A DNA stretch of 43,580 bases from 630D-37 sp037447295 (GTDB taxonomy: Bacteria; Chloroflexota; Anaerolineae; Anaerolineales; Villigracilaceae): assembly GCA_037447295.1 (NCBI GenBank), contig JBBIGZ010000018.1:1-43580 (forward strand). Direction: 5' to 3'. Below, piece by piece: positions 34,129 to 41,094 of this stretch. A program made the translations under genes and the position numbers. The notes beneath the pieces were generated by a model. It saw nothing but the letters and a program-made list of their open reading frames with translations. It had not been told where the DNA came from and did not search any database. Position 1 is the stretch's first letter; every line of letters begins with the position of its first letter.

Positions 34129-36567
34129 TTATCCCTTCGTCGGTGTTTCCTGGGCACTGACCAATCCGATCACTGCGTCCCCGGCTTTGACTTCTACCAC
34201 TACATCGCCGCGCACAGCCGTCCGTTTGCGCAAAGGAACTTCGTCCAATCGCAAGGAACGCGCCGCCGCTTTACGCAGCTGAATGCCCACGCTCATGTTT
34301 TCCTTCCCCAGTGCACTGCCAACCAGGCACTGACCTTTGGATAGTTCCCAGGTGATGACGCCCTTTCCATACCGTCCTTGGAGCGGAATTTCCGCCGGCG
34401 AGATGCGTTTGGTGCGTCCGTCGGAGGCCAGCAGGAGCAGAGTGGCCTCTTTGAGCAGGATGTGCGCGCCGATCACTTCATCTCCATCTTCCAATTTGAT
34501 CCCGCTGACGCCAGCAGCCACCAGCCCCATCGGGCGCACCTCACGCGCTGCAAAGCGAATGGCCATGCCTTTTGCAGTGATTAGGAGCACTTCGTCCTCT
34601 TCTCGCGCCCAGAGCACGCGCAGCAGCGCATCCCCCTCGTTGATCCGCACCAACGTGAAGGCCTGTGCCGAAGGCCCCGGCAACTCGGCGATCGCCGTCT
34701 TTTTGACCATGCCACCACGTGTGACGGTCATCAGGCAAAGATCGGCCGGCAACCTGCTCCGCTGAGCCGGCAAGGCGAATAAGGCCTGCAACGGCTCATT
34801 TTCCTTGAGCGCGGAGGCCTTATGCCAGGGCAGGCCCTCGCTCCATTTTTCCACCTGTGGCAACATCTGAACTGCCACGGTCGCGGCGCGGCCGTTGGCG
34901 CTCGCCAGGTAGAGCGTGTCGTTCGTCGTGGCCCGCAACAGCAGGCGCGGCGCCTCGCTCCCTGAAAGGCGCGGCATCTTATCTTCAGCCGTGCGGCCGA
35001 GCAGCCCGTCCTTCCCCACGCCCACCCATACCTTCTGCGCCGGTAGCGCATGCGCGGCCAGTACCGCACCTTTCTCCTTTTCTTTCAGGTGCAGGATCTG
35101 GGTTCGGCGGCGATCGGCATATTTTGTCTTGACCTGCTGCAGCTCCTCTGCCACTGCCTGCCGCATCTTTTTCGGCGATTTGAGCAGAGCCTCCAATTCC
35201 TTAATGCGCGCTTGAATTTCTTTGTACTCGGTTTCGATCTTTTTGCGCTCCAAGGCCGCCAGGCGACGCAATTGCATTTCCAGGATGGCATTCGCCTGGG
35301 CCTCGCTCAGCTTGAAGCGCTTGATCAACCGCGTGCGCGCCGTCTCGGCATCCGGAGCGTTGCGGATCAGGGTGATGATCTCGTCCAGGTTCTTCAGCGC
35401 CACAAGCAACCCTTCCAGGATGTGCGCCCGTTGACGCGCCTTTTCGAGATCGAATTCGGCACGGCGCCGCGTGACCGTGAGCCGGTGCTCCAGGTAGACG
35501 CGCAGGGTCTGCTTGAGGGTGAGCAAGCGCGGCTCCCCATCCACCAGCGCCAGCAAGATCAGACTAAAGGTCGTGCGCATGGGGGTGTGACGATAGAGGG
35601 CATCCAGCACCTTCTCGGCATCGGCATTTTTGTTCAGCTCGATGACAATGCGCATACCGTGCCGGTCGGATTCATCGCGCAAATCGGCGATTCCCTCGAT
35701 CTCGCCTTCGCGCACCAGCGTTGCAATGCGCTCGATCAGGCTGGATTTATTGACCTGGTAGGGGATTTCGGTGATCAGGATGCGGCTGCGCCCGCGCTCC
35801 ATCTCTTCGATGTGCACCCGCGCCTGCATCAGAATGCGCCCACGACCGCTGCCATAGGCGCTTTCCAGGCTTTCCGCCCCGGCCTGTTCGATCACCAGGC
35901 CGCCGGTGGGGAAATCCGGCCCTTGGATGAAGCGCATCAGCTGGCCGGTGGAGAGCTCATCCAGGTTCTCCCAGGATTCAAGCATGAAGATCAGGGCATC
36001 GATCACCTCGCCTAAGTTGTGCGGCGGGATGGAAGTGGCCATGCCGACGGCAATGCCGCTGCTTCCATTGACCAGCAGGTTCGGGATGGCGGCCGGCAGC
36101 ACGGCCGGTTCGGTGAGCGTATCATCAAAGTTCGCCACAAAGTCCACGGTGTTGCGGTCAATATCTGCCAGCATCTCGGTAGCGATCGGTGCCAAGCGCG
36201 CCTCGGTATAGCGCATGGCGGCCGGTGGATCGCCATCCACCGATCCGAAATTGCCTTGGCCTTCGACCAACGGATAGCGCATGGTGAAATCCTGCGCCAG
36301 GCGCGCCATGGCCTCATACACGGCTGCATCCCCATGCGGATGGTACTTTCCCAGCACCTCACCGACAATGCGCGCCGATTTTTTGAACGCCGCGTTCGGC
36401 CCAAGCCCCATATCGTACATGGCGTAAAGAATACGCCGTTGCACCGGTTTGAGCCCATCGCGCGCATCGGGCAGCGCCCGTGCCACGATCACGCTCATGG
36501 CGTAATCTAGGTACGCCTGTTGCATTTCATCGTCAATATCGACTTTGCGTAACAATCCAAGTTCCAT
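34129..36567 (-). CDS. gyrA: DNA gyrase subunit A (type IIA topoisomerase A subunit)
   Basis: An 812-residue breakage-reunion subunit. Catalytic Tyr120 lies in AAMRYTEARL. The quinolone-determining loop reads HPHGDAAVYE, with Ala81 and Glu85 where E. coli GyrA has Ser83 and Asp87. A coiled-coil region (about 430-490) and a C-terminal six-blade-like domain follow. A GyrA-box-like QGRYGKG occurs late, near residue 735, rather than in the first blade. Start ATG 36567 gives the family N-terminus (MELGLLRKVDIDDEMQQAYLDYAMSVI); the open frame extends 90 codons upstream into the next gene and is not used. No B subunit is nearby, so a ParC identity cannot be fully excluded. Confidence 0.88.
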   Translation of the reverse strand: MELGLLRKVDIDDEMQQAYLDYAMSVIVARALPDARDGLKPVQRRILYAMYDMGLGPNAAFKKSARIVGEVLGKYHPHGDAAVYEAMARLAQDFTMRYPLVEGQGNFGSVDGDPPAAMRYTEARLAPIATEMLADIDRNTVDFVANFDDTLTEPAVLPAAIPNLLVNGSSGIAVGMATSIPPHNLGEVIDALIFMLESWENLDELSTGQLMRFIQGPDFPTGGLVIEQAGAESLESAYGSGRGRILMQARVHIEEMERGRSRILITEIPYQVNKSSLIERIATLVREGEIEGIADLRDESDRHGMRIVIELNKNADAEKVLDALYRHTPMRTTFSLILLALVDGEPRLLTLKQTLRVYLEHRLTVTRRRAEFDLEKARQRAHILEGLLVALKNLDEIITLIRNAPDAETARTRLIKRFKLSEAQANAILEMQLRRLAALERKKIETEYKEIQARIKELEALLKSPKKMRQAVAEELQQVKTKYADRRRTQILHLKEKEKGAVLAAHALPAQKVWVGVGKDGLLGRTAEDKMPRLSGSEAPRLLLRATTNDTLYLASANGRAATVAVQMLPQVEKWSEGLPWHKASALKENEPLQALFALPAQRSRLPADLCLMTVTRGGMVKKTAIAELPGPSAQAFTLVRINEGDALLRVLWAREEDEVLLITAKGMAIRFAAREVRPMGLVAAGVSGIKLEDGDEVIGAHILLKEATLLLLASDGRTKRISPAEIPLQGRYGKGVITWELSKGQCLVGSALGKENMSVGIQLRKAAARSLRLDEVPLRKRTAVRGDVVVEVKAGDAVIGLVSAQETPTKG

Positions 36568-36602
36568 CCCGTTCTCCAGATTTTGGGAAATACCCGCCGA
36601 GA

Positions 36603-37211
36603 TCAAGAATGCGGCCGATACCGCTCGTATTCTTGCGGCGTATCCAGGTCTTGCAGGATCGAGGCCGTATCCACCAACACATACGTGATCTGCGCCGCCT
36701 GGGTTTGTAGAAAGTCTCTGGCCGTGGCCGGGGGAGAGAGACGAAGCAAGTCCGGCCAAAGGGCGCGTGCCACCAACCAGGGATGGCCGCGTCGACCGCC
36801 GTAACTGGGGACGATCAGCGCTGCTCGGTGCTCGTTCCACACCTCGAGCAGCCGCCGCACCACCTGGACCTCGATCTGCGGCTGATCGCCCAGGCAGATC
36901 AGTGCTGCTTCGATCGCTTCTCTCCCTTCCAGCGCACGCAGCCCAACCTGGATCGAAGAAAGCATTTCGCCTTCGGCATATTGAGGATTATATAAGCACT
37001 CTGCCCCTGCGCCACAGGCAATTGCCTCAATTGCCTCACGCTCGGCCCCGCTGATCACCAGCTGCTCATGCAGGCCGGCTTCCCGCAGCGTAAAAAGCAC
37101 TTGCCCGAGCACGGTTCTCTCGCCCCAGGGCAGGAGCATCTTGGGACGACCCATGCGCCGCGAAAGCCCAGCGGCCAGCACCAGCGCAGCAACTGCTCCT
37201 AACTTTTCCAT
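36603..37211 (-). CDS. MocA/MobA-like nucleotidyltransferase
   Basis: A 202-residue NTP transferase with the N-terminal signature ALVLAAGLSRRMGRPKMLLPWG, an acidic metal site (CLGDQPQ) and GHPWLVARALWPDLL. MocA proteins attach CMP to molybdopterin to make the cytosine dinucleotide cofactor of molybdenum hydroxylases. It overlaps the YqeC-MocA fusion by 13 nt and lies in the same maturation cluster. The gene product resembles the C-terminal half of that fusion, so two transferases of this type exist side by side; they may differ in nucleotide or in step. Confidence 0.9.
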   Translation of the reverse strand: MEKLGAVAALVLAAGLSRRMGRPKMLLPWGERTVLGQVLFTLREAGLHEQLVISGAEREAIEAIACGAGAECLYNPQYAEGEMLSSIQVGLRALEGREAIEAALICLGDQPQIEVQVVRRLLEVWNEHRAALIVPSYGGRRGHPWLVARALWPDLLRLSPPATARDFLQTQAAQITYVLVDTASILQDLDTPQEYERYRPHS

Positions 37212-38506
37212 CGCTCAAGGTCCTCCGGCGTGTCGAGATCCAGGAATAATCTCTCATCGTGCCATGGAAGGTAGGTGAGCGGGTAGCGCGCGAAAAGCGT
37301 CCGCCCCCCGCGATCCCCCTCCAAGCGCAACAGGTCGTCGAACGTTACCCGGTCGAACAGCACCGGGTTTGCCCGTTGACCCTGCACCAGCGGCGCGACG
37401 ATCGGCGGCAGGTCCATGGCATGACGCTCGATCAGCGCTCGAATGACCTGCGGCGTCACGCCCGGCTGATCGGCGAGCAGGAAGATGGCTGCTCCGCTTT
37501 GCAGATCGAGGGAACGCAGCGCCTCGATTCCGCTGCGCACCGAGGAGGCCTGCCCGCTCTCCCACTCGCGGTTGAAGTGTAGGCTCACGTTCAGGTTCTG
37601 CAGCGCCGCCTCCACCTGTCCGTATGCGTTCCCGCCGACCACGATCACGGGGTGCAACCCGGCCTCGAGGGCGCACTCGGCCACATGGCGCACCAGCGGC
37701 TTCCCTTCCCATTCTATCACCTGTTTTGGCCTGCCAAAGCGCCGCGCCGCCCCTGCCGCCAACACGATCCCCGCCACTCGCTCGTGGACGGCAAAAACCT
37801 GCTCCTGCGCCAACGAAGCCACCAGCACAGCATCCCAAACGGGCAAAAGCATTTCTGCCAGCTGCGCTCCGAGCGCTTGCGCTTGGGCATCATCGGCCTG
37901 GTTGAGCAAAACAACCCGCCGGGCCGTGGGTGGAATGTTCTTCAGCCCTCCTTGCGGATGATTGAGCAAGCGTGCCAGCGCGTGGGGCGTGATGCGCTCC
38001 CCCATTTCCAGCCCGCTCAGAGCGGCAAAGCGCTCGACACGGTGCACGCAAGCCTCCTCAAGCGGCTTCCCCACCCCGCTCAGTCCCACCACCATCACCA
38101 CCACCTCGACGAATTCTGGGATCGGCGGTTCGTGTTCCGCTGGAGCTTTGAGGGGTTTTCGGCGACTGCCATCACATTCTAAGAGAAAAGGGACTTGGCG
38201 CTGCTGCGCCTCGGAGCGTAGGTGCCCCAAAACGGCCGCATCCACCCCGCGCAGCTTGCCCGGCGGCTCGTCCGCGGGACCCGTGACGAGGACCACGCCA
38301 TCCCAGGGCAGGGGCCGCGGCCGAAGCAAGACGATGTGTCGATCGGCCAGGGCGGCTTGTTCCTCGGCTAGATGAGTCGTAGCGCTCAGAAGCAGAGGCG
38401 GCGGAAACTGCCGCGCCAACTGAAAGAGGGCCGTGCTCTTCCCACCTGCGCCGACCAGGGCTACACAGGGAGCCTCTGCAAGCCGCAGGGCCTGGCGCAA
38501 TCTCAT
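37199..38506 (-). CDS. yqeC: YqeC-MocA fusion protein (selenium-dependent molybdenum hydroxylase maturation)
   Basis: A 435-residue fusion. Residues 1-240 form a YqeC-type domain: a P-loop-like start (VALVGAGGKSTALFQLA), PFLLECDGSRRKPLKAP and a VVVMVVGLSGVGKPLEE segment. Residues about 245-435 are a MocA-like nucleotidyltransferase (GIVLAAGAARRFGRPKQVIEWEGKP, FLLADQPGVTPQVI). YqeC is found with YqeB and MocA in clusters for selenium-dependent molybdenum hydroxylases. The two activities are separate genes in many genomes; here they are one polypeptide. No hydroxylase gene is in the window. Confidence 0.9.
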   Translation of the reverse strand: MRLRQALRLAEAPCVALVGAGGKSTALFQLARQFPPPLLLSATTHLAEEQAALADRHIVLLRPRPLPWDGVVLVTGPADEPPGKLRGVDAAVLGHLRSEAQQRQVPFLLECDGSRRKPLKAPAEHEPPIPEFVEVVVMVVGLSGVGKPLEEACVHRVERFAALSGLEMGERITPHALARLLNHPQGGLKNIPPTARRVVLLNQADDAQAQALGAQLAEMLLPVWDAVLVASLAQEQVFAVHERVAGIVLAAGAARRFGRPKQVIEWEGKPLVRHVAECALEAGLHPVIVVGGNAYGQVEAALQNLNVSLHFNREWESGQASSVRSGIEALRSLDLQSGAAIFLLADQPGVTPQVIRALIERHAMDLPPIVAPLVQGQRANPVLFDRVTFDDLLRLEGDRGGRTLFARYPLTYLPWHDERLFLDLDTPEDLERWKS

Positions 38507-38537
38507 CTCTGCCTCCCTGAAATGGGTGCACCACTGC

Positions 38538-39359
38538 TTAGGCCCATAATCGCGCGCGAATTTCCGGCCGGGTCAGGAACGCTTCCAGCACGCCCCCGCC
38601 GATGGCCAACGATTTATCCGAGATCAACGTGCAGTAACGCGGATCGTCGCGCGGATCGATATCGCCCACCTTCAAACCGCTCGTGACCTTTAGGCCCGGA
38701 TGAAGCAAGCCGCGCACCACGCCGGGGAAAGGGCTGTAGATAGGGGTTCGCTCACCCTGAGCGTTTTCCACCCAAGCCACGATCTCGCCTTCTTCGCAAT
38801 GATCACCGATGGCGCATGCGGCCTGGAAAATGCCCTCAGCCGGTGCCCGCAGCACACGTCGCGGGTCCCCTTCCGGCAGGCGTGTATCCTCTTGTGGTGC
38901 TCCTTGCCAGTAAACGCGTCCGAGTGTGTGACCGCGGTTCGTCTCGATGACGGCATCGCAATTCACAGCGGCCACGAAGCCGGGTCCCAGGCCGATATAG
39001 AGAGCAGCACGATGGAACAACGGCTCCGGGGGCTGTTTCGTCATGCGCGCATCCACGATCGCTAGCGGAAACAGTTGCACCGCTTCCCGTGCCGTGGGAT
39101 CGATCAGGACGGGGATATAGCGTTTTGCTAGGATTTGCATAATCCGCAGGCGATCGGTGGGGTCCTCCACCCGCCGTGCCGTGATCCCTTCGATCGTGAT
39201 CTGGCCGGCGTAGATCGCTTCTGCAAAGGAAACCATCCGGCGCACGGCCAGCGGCTGTGGCAGCTCGGTGATCACTACGTTCAATCCGGCACGATGCAGG
39301 CGATAGGCCACTCCACTCGCTAGATCGCCCCCACCCCGGATCAAGATCAGGGCCGTCAT
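38538..39359 (-). CDS. yqeB: YqeB family protein (EF2563-type, selenium-dependent molybdenum hydroxylase system)
   Basis: A 273-residue protein starting MTALILIRGGGDLASGVAYRL, a Rossmann-like glycine motif, followed by VIDPTAREAVQLFPLAIVDARM and the C-terminal YCTLISDKSLAIGGGVLEAFL. This is the pattern of the YqeB/EF2563 family, which accompanies YqeC in selenium-dependent molybdenum hydroxylase clusters; its exact biochemical step is not established. The ATG at 39359 overlaps the DUF1361 gene stop (ATGA), and the longer upstream frame lies inside that gene. Confidence 0.9.
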   Translation of the reverse strand: MTALILIRGGGDLASGVAYRLHRAGLNVVITELPQPLAVRRMVSFAEAIYAGQITIEGITARRVEDPTDRLRIMQILAKRYIPVLIDPTAREAVQLFPLAIVDARMTKQPPEPLFHRAALYIGLGPGFVAAVNCDAVIETNRGHTLGRVYWQGAPQEDTRLPEGDPRRVLRAPAEGIFQAACAIGDHCEEGEIVAWVENAQGERTPIYSPFPGVVRGLLHPGLKVTSGLKVGDIDPRDDPRYCTLISDKSLAIGGGVLEAFLTRPEIRARLWA

Positions 39360-40060
39360 AGTTGTTCTTTCCTTTCGATAACCTTCTGACCTTCCTGCAA
39401 AATGTGCCCGAAGGCGTAGAGGGTCAGGTAGATAAAAATAAAAAACAGCGTGTAGAGACCGACAAAGCCTACCGAGCGCAGGCTTGGATCGGCCAGCCAG
39501 CCCCAAATGGCTTCCACGACTTCTTCCGGCGCTTGGAAAAGATCCCACGAGTTCAGGCGGATGAAGCGCCCCAGGTAAATGCCCAAGCCGGTCGAGAGGG
39601 AGACGGCCAGGACAAACAGCCAGCCGGCCAAGCGGCCAAAATGGCGGAGCACGATCTCTTGCATGAGATAGAGCGAAACCACTCCGAGCAATGCTCCGGT
39701 CCAGGAAAACCAGTTCAGAATGATCACATCATACCAGATCGCTACTTCAAAGGGACTGTGCGCCAAATCCTGGAGATCGGTAAGGATATACGGAGCATTT
39801 GGGAAAAAGAGCAGCCACAAAAACAAAAAGGCCGGCACGATCAAGTACACCATCCAGCGCCGCCACGAAAAGACATAGGCGATATAAGCGAGCAGGAAGG
39901 GAATCCAGGCCAGGAAGAGGTTCCAGATCAGCGAAACATGCCGGCGCGTATCGGTATACAGGACGCGCGTCACGACGAGCGCAACGTCGATCATTGATGC
40001 CATCAGTAAAAGTAGAAAGACTCCGATTTTGTACTTATGACGGGCAAACACAGCAAACAT
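39356..40060 (-). CDS. DUF1361 membrane protein
   Basis: A 234-residue integral membrane protein with about seven hydrophobic helices. The DUF1361 signature is seen as NLFLAWIPFLLAYIAY and FLWLLFFPNAPYILTDLQDLAHSP, with a conserved FSWTGALLG later. Function is unknown. It lies 12 bp after the alpha/beta hydrolase gene and overlaps yqeB by 4 nt, so it is co-transcribed and translationally coupled with the molybdenum hydroxylase maturation genes. Confidence 0.92.
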   Translation of the reverse strand: MFAVFARHKYKIGVFLLLLMASMIDVALVVTRVLYTDTRRHVSLIWNLFLAWIPFLLAYIAYVFSWRRWMVYLIVPAFLFLWLLFFPNAPYILTDLQDLAHSPFEVAIWYDVIILNWFSWTGALLGVVSLYLMQEIVLRHFGRLAGWLFVLAVSLSTGLGIYLGRFIRLNSWDLFQAPEEVVEAIWGWLADPSLRSVGFVGLYTLFFIFIYLTLYAFGHILQEGQKVIERKEQL

Positions 40061-40072
40061 TGGGACCTCGTT

Positions 40073-40942
40073 TCAGCGCAAAAACTCGATCAGCAAAGGA
40101 TTGACCTCGTGAGGTTTTTCGTAATGTGGAATATGGCCACAACCTTCCACTGTCACCAGGCGTGCCTGGGGAATGAGCTGTTGCAAGATGGCAGCATGCT
40201 CATAGGGCACGGTAGTATCCTGTCGCCCCCAAACGATGAGCACCGGTAGCTTGAGCGCGCCGATTTTTCGATAGAGATCGCTGAAATCGCCGAGCATTCC
40301 GCAGCGCAGGGTGGAAAGCAAGGCCCGCAGGAAGCCGCGATAGCGCATCTGCTGACGGTAACGTTCCTGAAAGGCTTGCACCAGCTGCGGGTCGAAAAAG
40401 TCGGCCGCCGCGCCGCGCACGAGGCGCTCCCCCCCGGCCAGTGCCAGCGCCAGCTCACCCACGCCCGGTAGCAATCCCAACCGCAAATAGAGCGGCAGGT
40501 GCAAGGCACGCACCCCAGCCACATCAATCAACACCAGGCGGCTGACGCGATGGGGAAAGCGCGCTGTGAAGCCGGCTACGATCGGCCCGCCCATCGAAAG
40601 CCCGATCAGTGCCACGCGATGTAAGTCAAGTGCCTGCAGCAGCTCATCCAGTTGACGCACAAAGCGGTCCAGATCATAGCATCCGGGTGGACGGTCGGAA
40701 AGGCCGCGTCCGAATAAGTCATAGCGCAAGGTGCGCAGCCCAGCAGCAGTCAAAGCTTGGAAGGTTGGGTCCCAGATGAAGGATGGCACGGAAAAACCAT
40801 GCACCAGCACCACCGCCGGTGCATTTTCCGGGCCGCCTAACTCGTAATGGGTGACACCTTCAGAAAGAGAAGCGTAGCATCCCCCGAGCGCTGCGCGTAC
40901 CTGCGCAGTTAGTTCCAGGTTCTCGCCACGGTAACGAAGCAT
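40073..40942 (-). CDS. Alpha/beta-hydrolase
   Basis: A 289-residue alpha/beta-fold hydrolase. Seen are the oxyanion motif LVHGFSVPS, the nucleophile elbow GLSMGG with Ser116, a likely acid in VWGRQDTTVP and the catalytic His in EGCGHIPHYEKP. A cap region lies between. There is no signal peptide. Substrate is unknown; esterase, lipase or C-C hydrolase are all possible. Start ATG 40942 is chosen because TATAAT lies 6 nt before it, so the mRNA may be leaderless; the ATG at 40957 would lie upstream of the predicted transcription start. It is the first gene of the minus-strand run down to gyrA. Confidence 0.9.
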   Translation of the reverse strand: MLRYRGENLELTAQVRAALGGCYASLSEGVTHYELGGPENAPAVVLVHGFSVPSFIWDPTFQALTAAGLRTLRYDLFGRGLSDRPPGCYDLDRFVRQLDELLQALDLHRVALIGLSMGGPIVAGFTARFPHRVSRLVLIDVAGVRALHLPLYLRLGLLPGVGELALALAGGERLVRGAAADFFDPQLVQAFQERYRQQMRYRGFLRALLSTLRCGMLGDFSDLYRKIGALKLPVLIVWGRQDTTVPYEHAAILQQLIPQARLVTVEGCGHIPHYEKPHEVNPLLIEFLR

Positions 40943-40948
40943 GTTCAA

Positions 40949-40954
40949 ATTATA
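40949..40954 (-). promoter_or_regulatory. -10 box of the alpha/beta-hydrolase gene (leaderless)
   Basis: Minus strand TATAAT followed by six bases and ATG. The expected start point coincides with the A of the ATG at 40942. The -35 is weak. Confidence 0.55.
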
Positions 40955-41055
40955 CACGTTTGACGTGGGCGGTATGGGCCGCGAGCGATGGAGAGGAGGC
41001 GCTTTTCTCCGGCCGAGCGAGTGGCGGAGATGGTTTTGGCGGCTGGAACATGAGT

Positions 41056-41061
41056 TATAAT
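41056..41061 (+). promoter_or_regulatory. -10 box of the helicase-like gene
   Basis: TATAAT 33 bp before the ATG at 41095; leader of about 27 nt. No good -35. A GGTGAG weak ribosome-binding site precedes the ATG. Confidence 0.5.
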
Positions 41062-41094
41062 TTCAGCCATTCTCTCGCATTGGTGGTGAGCATT

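Noticed and set aside
35050..36015. 321-residue plus-strand frame inside gyrA
   Set aside because: Shadow of the gyrase A gene, which is continuous and complete on the minus strand.
37254..37838. 194-residue minus-strand frame rich in Gly, Arg and Ala
   Set aside because: Alternative frame within the YqeC-MocA fusion; composition is typical of GC-driven shadows.
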